Shown: positions 44,501 to 47,480 of the stretch, in pieces | Layout of the letters: each line of letters opens with the position of its first letter | Numbering within the stretch: position 1 is the stretch's first letter | From: Pseudomonas sp. KUIN-1 | GTDB lineage: Bacteria; Pseudomonadota; Gammaproteobacteria; Pseudomonadales; Pseudomonadaceae | DNA length: 64,000 bases | Direction: 5' to 3' | NCBI RefSeq assembly: GCF_009176725.1 | Contig: NZ_AP020337.1 | Coordinates: 3,038,001-3,102,000 of the forward strand | Translations under genes and position numbers: made by a program | Notes under the pieces: model-generated | Told to the model about the DNA's origin: nothing | The model's input: the letters and a program-made list of their open reading frames with translations, nothing else | Databases searched by the model: none

Positions 44501-46257
44501 GCGTGGCCGCCCTGGCCAGCCTGCTGGGCAGCCGCAGCGAAGAGGTTGCAGCGCAGCTTCATGAGCAACTGGTGCCGGTGCGCACCTCCGGCAACCAGCG
44601 TCCATTGTTCCTGGTCCACGAGTTCACCGGCCAGGATGTGCACTTCGCGGCACTGGCGGTACACATCGACAGCGATATTCCGGTCTACGGGTTGAGCGGC
44701 ATCCCGCTCGGTCAGGAACAGTTGCTGACCATGGAATGCCTGGCGACGCGCTTGCTGGGTGCGATGCGCAGTGTTCAGCCGCACGGACCTTATCGCCTGG
44801 CGGGCTGGTCGTTCGGTGGGCTTCTGGCCTACGAAATCGCCATCCAGCTGGAGGGCATGGACGAGCAGGTAGAGTTTATCGGCATGCTCGACACCTACAT
44901 GCCGCGCCTGGTGGATCAGGGTCGCGAGCGCTGGGACCTGAAGACCGCCCACCGTCAGCACCTGCTGGAACACTGCGAGCAGTTCTGGAAAGCCCGCGGC
45001 GAATGCGCGCAGGCTCTGGAGGCCCTGGAGCGAGTGCGTGCAAACCGCCAGGACTTTGATTTCGCCGGGCTCCTGCAGCACTGCCGTGAGCAGGGTGCAC
45101 TGCCGCCGGAGCTGGACATCTACACGAACGAGGGTCTTTGCCAGTACCTCGACCGAGAGGTGGCTCACGGTCATGCACAGGCTAATTACACGGTTTACCC
45201 CAACAGCGTGGCGCTGCACCTGTTCACTGCCAGCGAGTGGCAACCCAACTCGCAGAAACACAGCGGTTACCTGGGTTGGGACAGCGTCCTGCCCGTCAGT
45301 CAGTTGCGCAGTATCAAGGTTGCGGGCGATCACATGAGCATGATGAAGCCGCCGCATATCGAGGGCCTGGGTCAGGCGATCAGCCAGGCGCTGGCTGATC
45401 TGCCCGATCGGCCACGGGAGGCTGACAGCGCCCACCGGCCGTTGCTGACGATTCAGGGCGGACGTCGCGACCACGCGCCAGTGTTCTGCGTACCGGGGGC
45501 AGGAGACAGTGTGACCGGCTTCATCGGTCTGGCCGAGGCATTAGGCCCGCACTGGCCGATCCACGGGCTGCAACCGCGCGGGCTGGATGGCCGCACGGTG
45601 CCTTACAGCCTGGTGGAAACCGCCGCCGAGGCGTATCTGCAAGCACTCGACAGCACTCACCCCGAAGGGCCGGTGCATCTGCTCGGTCATTCGTTCGGCG
45701 GCTGGGTAGCCTTTGAAATGGCCCAGCGCCTGACGGCACGCGGCCGCGAAGTGGCTTCGCTGACACTGATCGACAGCGAGTCGCCGGGCGGCAACGGGGT
45801 GGTGGGCAAACCTTACACCGCGATAGGCGTACTGGAGCGTTTGATCGAGACCATGGAACTGGCTGCGGGCAAGTCGCTGGGCATTGATCGTGCGGCCTTC
45901 CGGGCCCAAGACGATGTCGGCCAGATGCGCTTGTTGCATGCCGGGATGGTGCGCGCAGGGATGTTGCCGCAGCGTTCGTCGCCGGACGCAATGCGCGGGC
46001 CTGCGCGGGCATTCGGTACGGCGTTGCGTACACGTTATCAACCGTCGCAGATCTACACCGGGCCGGTGCGTCTGGTGCTGGCCGATGACCCGGTGCTGGA
46101 TGCGGCGGGCAATCAGCGCGAACAACAGGCGATGGTCAGCGGCTGGCGCCAGTGTGCCCCGGATCTCACTGTCTGGCGTGGACCGGGCAACCATTTCACC
46201 ATCCTCAAGGCGCAGCATGTACGGCATCTGGCGAACTGGTGGCTACCCCATGAATAA
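5645..46257 (+). CDS. sypC: Syringopeptin synthetase SypC, 12 modules plus tandem thioesterases; three frameshifts in this sequence
   Basis: This giant NRPS adds the last 12 residues of syringopeptin SP22 and closes the lactone. Order: TubC-type docking domain, nine C-A-T modules whose C domains carry the dual epimerisation/condensation motif (HHxxxxxGD), three modules with LCL-type C domains (HHIVSDG), then two thioesterases with GWSFGG and GHSFGG. The pockets read Val, Ala, Ala, Thr, Thr, Ser, Ala, Thr, Ala, Dab, Dab and a divergent last code, which equals SP22 residues 11-22. Length (40.6 kb), module count and the flanking pse and dat genes match the described sypC. The frame changes at about 26447 (one base missing), 27615 (one T missing) and 32448-32453 (one T extra). 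Corrected, it is 13,538 codons including the stop. The ATG is chosen because the docking domain starts there; a weak AGCAGG precedes it. As written, translation would stop at 26533. Confidence 0.93.
5840..9064 (+). other. SypC module 1 (Val11): dual C, A, T
   Basis: The C domain carries HHLTAGQGD and HHIAIDH, so it is the dual epimerisation/condensation type. This predicts a D configuration for the incoming Ala10. The A domain (about 7270-8770) reads D-A-L-W-I-G-G-T-F-K, a standard valine code. The T motif FFELGGHSLL lies near 8878. This A domain is more like that of module 12 than any other here. Confidence 0.88.
9065..12283 (+). other. SypC module 2 (Ala12): dual C, A, T
   Basis: The C domain has HHMAAEVGD and HHMALDH. 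The A domain (about 10490-11990) has pocket residues D-L-Y-N-N-A-L-T-Y-K. It belongs to the Ala-type group shared by SypB module 5 and SypC modules 3, 7 and 9, with the repeated signature FDLAVYECFAPL. The T domain lies at about 12010-12230. Confidence 0.85.
12284..15514 (+). other. SypC module 3 (Ala13): dual C, A, T
   Basis: The C domain has HHIAAEQGD and HHMVLDN; N replaces the usual H after the motif Asp. The A domain (about 13715-15220) has the Ala-type pocket. It carries a four-residue insertion (DAGTATS where sister domains read DGS) near 14270-14292, just before the ALEKTLF strand. The T domain lies at about 15240-15465. Confidence 0.85.
15515..18778 (+). other. SypC module 4 (Thr14, becomes Dhb14): dual C, A, T
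   Basis: The C domain has HHISAEQGD and HHMILDH. The A domain (about 16955-18475) has the Thr code DFWNIGMVHK. Its C-terminal subdomain (LVACDGVQDAMVL) differs from that of the other two Dhb-forming Thr modules, while the T domain that follows is nearly identical to theirs. The product residue is Dhb. Confidence 0.87.
18779..22039 (+). other. SypC module 5 (Thr15, lactone residue): HHLVDDA-type C, A, T
   Basis: The C domain carries HHLAAAEGD and the unusual second motif HHLVDDA, and follows the Dhb14 module. The A domain (about 20215-21740) has the Thr code DFWNIGMVHK. The Thr it loads is kept as allo-Thr in SP22 and its hydroxyl forms the lactone with the C-terminal residue. The C domain downstream of it is the ordinary type. 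Confidence 0.87.
22040..25309 (+). other. SypC module 6 (Ser16): dual C, A, T
   Basis: The C domain has HHLAADEGD and HHLALDH. The A-domain core (about 23470-25010) gives D-V-W-H-L-S-L-I-D-K, the serine code. Motif A8 reads GLRIEIGEIEA, where the other modules have GFRIELGEI. Directly after it the small C-terminal subdomain becomes almost identical to that of the Ala modules, so the domain looks like a Ser-core/Ala-tail chimera. Ser is retained in the product. Confidence 0.88.
26386..27798 (+). CDS. sypC: sypC open segment 2 (end of C7, N-terminal part of A7), frameshift fragment
   Basis: The meaningful reading is about 26447-27614. It starts at VGSVSDQAMQAW, matching the end of the other C domains, and runs into the Ala-type A domain as far as NLYGP of the A5 region. 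After 27615 the frame leaves the family sequence. The 26386 start is only where the frame opens; there is no independent gene start here. Confidence 0.8.
   Translation: MQRCCRAGALVQRTAQLSPQWVGSVSDQAMQAWQGIAVLSGEERTNYPLTLNVDDLGEGFSLTALVVSSIGAQRVCGYMHTALENLLTALEQTPETSLQGLSILPVVEREQLLVAFNDTALDYPQQQTIHGMFEAQVERTPEGVAVVHGEQRLTYRELNQQANRLAHALIKQGVQPDSRVGICVERGAAMVVGLLAILKAGGGYVPLDPAYPAERIAYMLQDSAPAAVLAQTATQGLLADVSVPVINLDLSNWQDESVQNPQVPGLTSAHLAYLIYTSGSTGLPKGVMIEHRNTVNFLTWAHTAFDGSALEKTLFSTSLNFDLAVYECFAPLTSGGSIEVVKNVLELQHGEHDIGLINTVPSALKALLDVDGLPRSVHTVNVAGEALKRSLVENLFEKTGVQRLCNLYGPRKPLPTQAGWRWTANRALLRTSASRSVIRSFTCWTSNSSQCHWVSRVKSTSAVPVWRGVI
26443..26450 (+). other. Frameshift site 1 in sypC (one base missing)
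   Basis: The sequence reads CACAGTGGGTCGGCAGTG. Sister modules encode HSAVGSV, for example CACAGTGCGGTTGGCAGC. Inserting one base (most simply C after AGTG) restores HSAVGSVSDQAMQAW. It lies near the end of the C domain of module 7. Confidence 0.88.
27597..32471 (+). CDS. sypC: sypC open segment 3 (rest of module 7, module 8, most of C9), frameshift fragment
   Basis: The reading resumes with PSETTTYSSW of the A7 domain and continues through T7, the whole Thr-specific module 8 and about 220 residues of C9 (HHLVDDA type). It breaks inside the T6 run at 32448-32453, in the phrase EAFFRDMLGD. The apparent GTG start at 27597 is internal to the A domain. Confidence 0.82.
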   Translation: MQPLWPSETTTYSSWVAMDREQGFAAHIGKPVGNTQFYLLDEQQQPVPLGVSGEIYIGGAGVARGYLNRDDLTAERFLKDPFSQNPAARMYRTGDLGRYLPDGNIEYLGRNDDQVKIRGFRIELGEIDARLAKHPAVHEAVVTAREDVPGDKRLVAYYTLSAGHASVDIDSLRGWLQEQLPAYMIPVAYVLLDALPLTPNGKLDRKALPAPEADALISRGYEAPQGETETQIAAIWQDLLGVAQVGRHDNFFELGGHSLLAVSLIGRMRQSGLSSDVRVLFGQPTLAALAAAVGGGGTEIVVPANLITEHCEHITPDLLPLADLTQAQIDQVVATVPGGVANVQDIYPLSPLQEGILYHHLSAERGDPYLLQSLFAFDSQEHVDDFARALQFVIKRHDILRTALVWEGLDEPMQVVWRQALLMRESFDPDPQGGDVATQLHQRFDSRHQRLDIRRAPMMRLVHAWDEPNQRWLGWLQFHHLVMDHTTLEVVRHEMQACLLGQGAQLGLTVPYRNYIAQVRLGMSQEEHEAFFRDMLSDVDEATLPFGLQEVQGDGHDIEEGCLAVDLELSRRLRAQARQLGVSAASLVHLAWAQLLSKASGRDDVVFGTVLLGRMQGGEGSERALGVFINTLPLRVSLGDQGVRDGVKATHRRLTALLGHEHASLALAQRCSGVVAPAPLFSALLNYRHTSVAVTDETLTAWNGMHALALGDEERTNYPLTLNVDDRGEDFLLTVQTVPLIDGARICAYMQQTLSNLVNALEQAPQTPLHAIAILPDSEREQLLEQWKQPGTAYTSETPIHLQFEARAAQQPDAVALVFEEQTLSYGELNARANQVAHRLLAHGVRPDDRVAICVERGPAMIIGLLGILKSGAGYVPLDPAYPLERLAYTLGDSAPVALLSQRSVQGTLPVSQVPVICLDDDLQDESVCNPQVPVTPGNLAYVIYTSGSTGKPKGVMIEHRNVARLFSATEEWFGFNQQDVWALFHSFAFDFSVWEIWGALLHGGRLLIVPQLVSRSPEDFYNLLCSAGVTVLNQTPSAFRQLIAAQAENTQAHSLRQVIFGGEALETAMLKPWYARQANAGTQLVNMYGITETTVHVTYYPLQPEDAQRLGASPIGRRIPDLQLYVLDARGEPVPVGVVGELYVGGAGVARGYLNREALTAERFLDNPFSHTADARMYRTGDLGRWLADGSLEYLGRNDEQVKIRGFRIELGEIEARLAEYPDVRDAVVLCREDVPGDKRLVAYVTAQQPESLLDIESLREHLQGALPEHMVPAAYVQLDELPLTANGKLDRKALPVPDRSALASRGYAAPENDTEMAIARIWQDLLQLEQVGRHDNFFELGGHSLLAVKLIERMRQIDLVADVRVLFSQPTLSALAAAVGGKGAVEVPANLIPAGCERITPDMLPLAALSQDDIDRVVASVPGGLANVQDIYALAPLQEGILYHHLAATEGDPYLQYALFAFDSLERLHSFAQALQGVIDRHDILRTAVLWERLDAAVQVIWREAPLGMDEWVLNPADGDIAEQLLKRLDPRHTRLDIRQAPMLRIGYAHDAENDRWLGMLLFHHLVDDATSLRTLTSEIESYMLGQQASLPPSVPYRNYVAQAMLGVSREEHEAFFPRHAR
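27611..27619 (+). other. Frameshift site 2 in sypC (one T missing)
   Basis: The sequence reads GGCCCTCGGAAACC where every sister Ala module has GG(C/T)CC(T/G)TCGGAAACC or an equivalent encoding GPSET. Adding one T restores NLYGPSETTTYSSW in the A5 motif of module 7. Confidence 0.9.
28536..31796 (+). other. SypC module 8 (Thr18, becomes Dhb18): dual C, A, T
   Basis: The C domain has HHLSAERGD and HHLVMDH. The A domain (about 29975-31490) has the Thr code DFWNIGMVHK. Its C-terminal subdomain (LAEYPDVRDAVVLCRED) is the same as in SypB module 4. A Thr/Dhb at this position supports the 22-residue syringopeptin. Confidence 0.86.
31797..34989 (+). other. SypC module 9 (Ala19): HHLVDDA-type C, A, T; contains frameshift 3
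   Basis: The C domain has HHLAATEGD and HHLVDDA and is broken by one extra T in the run 32448-32453. The A domain (about 33225-34715) has the Ala-type pocket. The T domain ends in LAMRLISQIRQQLGVELS, the linker type found before LCL condensation domains, unlike the LAVxLI-type ends of all earlier modules. Confidence 0.84.
32448..32453 (+). other. Frameshift site 3 in sypC (one extra T in a T6 run)
   Basis: GCG followed by six T and CCGCGAC occurs here. The two sister copies (about 2640 and 19430) and most other modules have five T, encoding AFFRDM. Removing one T restores the frame in the C domain of module 9. Confidence 0.92.
32461..46257 (+). CDS. sypC: sypC open segment 4 (end of C9, A9-T9, modules 10-12, TE1, TE2)
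   Basis: This is an intact frame of 4,598 codons starting within C9 at MLGDIDEPTLPFG. It covers the Ala19, Dab20, Dab21 and Tyr22 modules and both thioesterases, and ends with TAA at 46255-46257. The ATG at 32461 is a conserved internal Met, not a start; no ribosome-binding site precedes it. Confidence 0.87.
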   Translation: MLGDIDEPTLPFGLLDVQGDGRGIEEVHQPVDMDLSRRLRLQARQFGVSSASLYHLAWARVLGAVSGKEEVVFGTVLLGRLQGGAGSDRALGMFINTLPLRVTLGEQGVRSGLKATHTRLSGLLAHEHASLVLAQRCSGVAASTPLFSALLNYRHVAGQANQQTLDAWQGIESLRGEERTNYPLTLSVNDEGTGFSLTIQASACIDAQRICAYVQTTLENVVSALEQSGEVPLAGLSVLSAAEREHLVYGLNATALDYSQQQTIHGMFEAQVERTPQALAVVHGEQRLTYRELNEQSNRLAHALIKQGVQPDSRVGICVERGAAMVVGLLAVLKAGGGYVPLDPAYPAERIAYMLQDSAPAAVLAQTATQGLLADVSAPVINLDLSDWQDQSVQNPQVPGLTSAHLAYLIYTSGSTGLPKGVMIEHRNTVNFLTWAHTAFDGSALEKTLFSTSLNFDLAVYECFAPLTSGGSIEVVKNVLELQHGEHDIGLINTVPSALKALLEVNGLPESVHTVNVAGEALKRSLVENLFEKTGVQRLCNLYGPSETTTYSSWVAMDREHGFAAHIGKPVGNTQFYLLDEQQQPVPLGVAGEIYIGGAGVARGYLNRDDLTAERFVKDPFSPQPAARMYRTGDLGRYLPDGNIEYLGRNDDQVKIRGFRIELGEIDARLAKHPAIHEAVVAAREDVPGDKRLVAYYTLSAGHASVDIDSLRGWLQEQLPAYMIPVAYVLLDALPLTPNGKLDRKALPAPDADALIRRDYEAPQGETETLLAQIWSDLLQLERVSRHDQFFELGGHSLLAMRLISQIRQQLGVELSLAALFAHPELSALALAIAQAGRSILPDIVPVARDQAWPLSFGQQRLWFLAKMEGASAAYHMPVGLGLRGELDRAAMQRALERIVARHEGLRTTFIQGDDEQPLQRISPADAGFNLQLHDLQGLVDAKEKLQALASEESLQGFDLEQGPLIRGRLIRMAEDHHVLLLTMHHIVSDGWSIGVLTRELAALYAAFSQGQDDPLAPLPLQYLDYAVWQRRWLSGDLLQQQSDYWQQTLADAPALLMLPTDRVRPAQQDYAGAVLPIVFDEDLTRGLKALSQRHGSTLFMTIMAAWAALLGRLSGQDDVVIGTPVANRTRSEAEGLVGLFVNTLAIRVDLSDKPTAETLLAQVKTNTLGAQDHQDLPFEQVVEVIKPVRSLSHSPVFQAMLSWQDMSGGDLVLGDLQLESLSAGHTLSKFDLSLDIGEAQGQLLGSLEYATALFDESTIARYLGYLKRLLHAMVADDRQALEHVPLLDAVERKHLLIDLNATNVPYPQDATIHQLFEEKVRAQPEAIAVAFQAQRLSYADLNRQANRLAHHLISLGIGPDDRVAICVERGVKMIVGLLGVLKAGAAYVPLDPAYPAERLAYMINDSQPAALLTQRGLQERLPALSMPLVLLDDEHCQGFTECDDNPVVPTLGVRNLAYVIYTSGSTGNPKGVMIEHRGLVNYSVDAARLFGLSQSDTVLQQNTLNFDLSVEEIFPALLAGATLAPSREIFGSEGTENHGIYPTVLHLTAAHWHTLVAEWHNQPQAAEQRLAEVRLINVTGDALSAQKLKLWDEVRPAHTRLINTYGPTEATVSCTAAYVSHDAAAGSEGSGNATIGKPMANTRIYLLDEHQQPVPYGVAGEIFIGGDGVARGYLNLEKVNAERFLADPFSESLDARMYKTGDLARYMADGRIEYLGRNDFQVKVRGFRIELGEIEARLGNCTGVKEAVVIAREDNPGEKRLVAYVIAQPQTNLDAARLRAELAPQLAEYMLPSAFVLLDALPLTPNRKLDRKALPAPADDAFASREHVAPQGTSEKALAQIWQNLLNLEAVGRHDHFFELGGHSLLAMRLISQVRQRMGVELSLADIFAQPELAALAQVVAHAAGSSQQPIVPVSRDQSLPLSFAQQRLWFLAQLDGGSAAYHIPAGLRLRGSLDQVALKRALDRIVARHEALRTTFVQEQDQDPLQCIAPADIGFSLQLQVLNGQADAEQQLLAIAAEEAEEGFDLVNGPLVRGRLVRMADDDHVLLVTMHHIVSDGWSAGVLTRELGMLYAAFSEGAEDPLPALPVQYADYALWQRNWLSGDVLQQQRQYWQQTLAGAPALLTLPTDRPRPAQQDYSGQLLGLVLDADLTRGLKALSQRHGSSLFMTVMAAWAALLGRLAGQDDVVIGTPVANRMRAEVEDLIGFFVNTLAVRVDLSGTPSVQSLLQQVKQQTLAAQANQDLPFEQVVEVVRPQRSLSHSPIFQAMLSWQNNETSDLALGDMSLQGVAVAGHTAKFDLTLDMTEVGDQLIGTLEYATALFDESTLQRYMGYFQRLLEAMVADDRQLLEQVPLLDAVERQHLLVDLNATDVPYPHDCTIHQLFEAKVQAQPDAIAVAFQAQRLSYAELNRQANRLAHHLIGLGIGPDDRVAICVERGVEMMIGLLGVLKAGAAYVPLDPAYPAERLAYMITDSQPAALLTQRDLQKRLPTLTLPLVLLDDDQRNTFTERDDNPVVEALGVRNLAYVIYTSGSTGNPKGVMIEHRGLVNYSVDAARLFALSQSDTVLQQNTLNFDLSVEEIFPALLAGATLAPSREIFGSEGTENHGIYPTVLHLTAAHWHTLVAEWHNQPQAAAQRLAEVRLINVTGDALSAQKLKLWDEVRPAHTRLINTYGPTEATVSCTAAYVSHDAAAGSEGSGNATIGKPMANTRIYLLDAHQQPVPYGVAGEIFIGGDGVARGYLNLEEVNAERFLADPFSNSPEARMYKTGDLARYMADGRIEYLGRNDFQVKVRGFRIELGEIEARLGNCTGVKEAVVIAREDTPGDKRLVAYVVGQPQASLDAASLRAELAPQLAEYMLPSAFVILDALPLTPNRKLDRKALPAPQAEAFASREHVEPQGDTEMALAQIWQNLLNLEQVGRHDQFFELGGHSLLAMRLISQVRQHLGVELGLADIFAQPELAAMARILADAKGSSQPPIVPVSRDQTLPLSFAQQRLWFLAQLEGGSAAYHIPAGLRLRGTLDNPALKRALDRIVARHEVLRTTFVQVHGEDVAQHIASADIGFSLQLQVLTGQADAEEQLLAITAEEANEGFDLLNGPLVRGRLVRMAEDDHVLLVTMHHIVSDGWSADVLTRELSALYAAFSAGAEDPLPTLPVQYADYAVWQRNWLSGDVLQQQRQYWQQTLGGAPALLTLPTDRPRPAQQDYSGNIRGLVLDAELTSGLKALSQRHGSTLFMTVMVAWASLLGRLAGQDDVVIGTPVANRLRAEVEDLIGFFVNTLAIRVDLSGAPSVEALMQQVKRQTLAAQSHQDLPFEQVVEVVRPQRSMSHSPIFQAMLSWQNNETSDLSLGAMNLQGVAVNDHTAKFDLVLDMTEVGDQLIGTLEYATALFDESTMDRYLGYFQRLLEAMVANEHRILEHVPLVDAVEREHLLSGLNATDRAYPQGPLMHRLFEAHAASRPQAIAARQGEQTLTYAELDSRANALAQHLRQHGVKAGARVAILLDRSVELLTSMLATLKCGAAYLALDRLAPEERVRFMLEDSEALMLLTRSELTAPETTPRLDLDTLDLSVAGQGPVALAAEVAGETPACIIYTSGSTGIPKGVIVTHNGIVRLVRDNYDFRADDRVAFSCNPAFDASSPEIWGALLNGGQSIIVEPSVLLEPAAFAALLKRHAVTVMFSSTALFNLYAGLIPEALAGLRMLECGGERADPASFRRVREHSSQVRLFNGYGPTEATTCATRYEVFDVQPGTLSLPIGKPNANVRIYLLDVCGEPVPMGSVGEIYIGGVGVALGYLNRPELSAERFSDDPFSQQAGARLYRTGDLARWLPDGNLEYLARNDGQVKVRGFRVELGEVESSLHGCDGVRNSVVVAREDSPGDTRLVAYYTVHADVEAPEPEALRAQLSASLPEYMVPSVFICLPDLPLTLNGKVDVQALPAPTADQFANRAFEAPAGELEIRLAKAWAEVLELQQVGRHDSFFDLGGHSLMAVRLVNQLVQSGLAVSLADVFQHASVAALASLLGSRSEEVAAQLHEQLVPVRTSGNQRPLFLVHEFTGQDVHFAALAVHIDSDIPVYGLSGIPLGQEQLLTMECLATRLLGAMRSVQPHGPYRLAGWSFGGLLAYEIAIQLEGMDEQVEFIGMLDTYMPRLVDQGRERWDLKTAHRQHLLEHCEQFWKARGECAQALEALERVRANRQDFDFAGLLQHCREQGALPPELDIYTNEGLCQYLDREVAHGHAQANYTVYPNSVALHLFTASEWQPNSQKHSGYLGWDSVLPVSQLRSIKVAGDHMSMMKPPHIEGLGQAISQALADLPDRPREADSAHRPLLTIQGGRRDHAPVFCVPGAGDSVTGFIGLAEALGPHWPIHGLQPRGLDGRTVPYSLVETAAEAYLQALDSTHPEGPVHLLGHSFGGWVAFEMAQRLTARGREVASLTLIDSESPGGNGVVGKPYTAIGVLERLIETMELAAGKSLGIDRAAFRAQDDVGQMRLLHAGMVRAGMLPQRSSPDAMRGPARAFGTALRTRYQPSQIYTGPVRLVLADDPVLDAAGNQREQQAMVSGWRQCAPDLTVWRGPGNHFTILKAQHVRHLANWWLPHE
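34990..38193 (+). other. SypC module 10 (Dab20): LCL C, A, T
   Basis: The C domain starts at IVPVARDQAWPLSF and carries the classical HHIVSDG. It lacks the extended dual motif, so the upstream Ala19 is predicted L. The A domain (about 36375-37915) reads D-L-E-H-N-T-T-V-S-K, the 2,4-diaminobutyrate code. Its A10 motif is NRKLDRKAL, with Arg in place of Gly. Confidence 0.88.
38194..41397 (+). other. SypC module 11 (Dab21): LCL C, A, T
   Basis: The C domain has HHIVSDG. The A domain (about 39580-41120) repeats the Dab code DLEHNTTVSK and the NRKLDRKAL variant. The A domain is a close copy of module 10, and the C domain is a close copy of that of module 12, so this part of the gene looks like a recent tandem duplication. 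Confidence 0.88.
41398..44560 (+). other. SypC module 12 (Tyr22 by colinearity): LCL C, A, T
   Basis: The C domain has HHIVSDG. The A domain (about 42785-44285) gives pocket residues D-A-P-F-E-G-G-T-C-K. That is not a code I recognise as a common Tyr code, so the substrate is assigned from SP22 residue 22. The A domain lacks strict conservation at several core positions (TPACIIYTSGSTGIPKG). The T domain has FFDLGGHSLMAV, with D for E and M for L. Confidence 0.75.
44598..45390 (+). other. SypC thioesterase 1
   Basis: This is an alpha/beta-hydrolase fold starting RPLFLVHEFTG. The nucleophile motif is GWSFGG (Ser codon 44809-44811), a candidate Asp is in GMLDTYMP and a candidate His in GDHMSMMK. 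It is fused directly to TE2. In related lipopeptide synthetases one TE usually cyclises and the tandem partner assists or edits; which does what here is not visible. Confidence 0.85.
45470..46254 (+). other. SypC thioesterase 2
   Basis: This is a second alpha/beta hydrolase starting APVFCVPGAGDS. It has GHSFGG (Ser codon 45691-45693), a candidate Asp in LIDSESPG and a candidate His in GNHFTILK. Its sequence is clearly different from TE1, so this is not a recent tandem copy. It ends the protein three residues after WW. Confidence 0.85.
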
Positions 46258-46320
46258 CGTCGTTTCTTCAAGCCCGGCGGCTGATCGCCGGGTCAATCCT
46301 CAACACATTCGTGGCTTTCT
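46258..46320 (+). other. sypC-pseE intergenic hairpin
   Basis: CCCGGCG (46273-46279) pairs perfectly with CGCCGGG (46286-46292) across a 6-base loop. No T-run follows. With only 63 bp between the genes and no promoter-like sequence that I can support, pseE is probably transcribed from sypC, and the hairpin may attenuate or protect the transcript. Confidence 0.4.
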
Positions 46321-47478
46321 ATGAAAAAGTTGAAGTTTCGCAAAGTGCTCATCGTTGTCGTGTTGTTGGTTCTGGCAGCGGGTATTGCCTACAGCGTCCA
46401 GTCCCCGGAAAAGGCTCCGGAGTACCTGACTGCCAAGGTCGAACGCACCGATATCGAAAACTCGGTGCTGGCCAGCGGGGTGCTGCAGGGCATCAAGCAG
46501 GTTGACGTCGGCGCGCAGGTCTCGGGCCAGCTCAAGTCTTTGAAGGTCAATCTGGGCGACAAGGTCAAACAGGGTCAGTGGCTGGCGGAAATCGATCCCG
46601 TGGTGCTGCAGAACACGCTGCGCCAGTCGCAGGTCAACGAACAGAACCTGATCGCCCAGAAGGATGCGGCTGTCGCACAGCTCAAGGACGCCAAAGCCAT
46701 TTACCAGCGCTACAAGCAACTGCGTGCGGATGATGCGATCTCGCAAAAGGACTTCGATACGGCGCAATCGGACTTCGAGGTCCGGAGTGCCAACCTGCGG
46801 TCGCTGGAAGCCCAGGTGCGCGACGCAAGAATCCAGATCGAGACCGCCAGGATCAACCTGGGCTACACCCGTATCGTCGCGCCGATCAGTGGTGATGTGG
46901 TGGGTATCGTGACGCAGGAAGGTCAGACTGTGATCGCCAGCCAACTGACACCGGTGATTCTCAAATTGGCGGATCTGGACACCATGACCGTCAAGGCTCA
47001 GGTCTCCGAGGCCGACGTGATTCATATCACCCCCGGGCAAGAGGTGTATTTCACCATCCTCGGCGATGCCGAAAAACGCTATTACGCCAAGCTGAAAGGC
47101 ACGGAGCCAGCGCCGCAAAACTTCCTTGATGCGCAATCCAGCACCGCCAGCAAACCGAACAGTGCGGTGTTCTACAACGCATTGTTCGACGTCCCCAACC
47201 CTGATCACCGCCTGCGTATTTCGATGACCGCCCAAGTGCATATCGTGCGTGAAAAGGCCAAGGACGTGTTGACTGTCCCTGTTGCGGCCCTGGGCGACAA
47301 GAATGGCGACGGCAGCTTCCCGGTGCGTGTGGTGGACGCGCAGGGCCAGGCCCAGAGCCGCAATGTGCAGACCGGCATCAACAACAACGTGCGGGTCGAG
47401 ATCAAGAGTGGCCTTGCCGAGGGTGACCAGGTGGTGATCGGTGAACCGTCGGCTACACCAGCAGCAGCGGGGGCCTGA
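46321..47478 (+). CDS. pseE: PseE, MacA-type periplasmic adaptor of the syringopeptin/syringomycin exporter
   Basis: This 385-aa membrane-fusion protein has an N-terminal membrane anchor (residues about 7-27, IVVVLLVLAAGIAYS), a lipoyl-type half motif (VGAQVSGQLKSL, then GDKVKQGQWLAEID), a helical hairpin at about 95-185 and beta-barrel segments after it. This matches MacA. It would bridge the inner-membrane ATPase PseF to an outer-membrane channel. The stop is followed by two bases and then the pseF ATG, so the pair is one operon. In P. syringae pv. syringae the PseEF pair beside sypC is known to contribute to phytotoxin secretion and virulence. The ribosome-binding site is weak. Confidence 0.9.
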   Translation: MKKLKFRKVLIVVVLLVLAAGIAYSVQSPEKAPEYLTAKVERTDIENSVLASGVLQGIKQVDVGAQVSGQLKSLKVNLGDKVKQGQWLAEIDPVVLQNTLRQSQVNEQNLIAQKDAAVAQLKDAKAIYQRYKQLRADDAISQKDFDTAQSDFEVRSANLRSLEAQVRDARIQIETARINLGYTRIVAPISGDVVGIVTQEGQTVIASQLTPVILKLADLDTMTVKAQVSEADVIHITPGQEVYFTILGDAEKRYYAKLKGTEPAPQNFLDAQSSTASKPNSAVFYNALFDVPNPDHRLRISMTAQVHIVREKAKDVLTVPVAALGDKNGDGSFPVRVVDAQGQAQSRNVQTGINNNVRVEIKSGLAEGDQVVIGEPSATPAAAGA

Positions 47479-47480
47479 CC

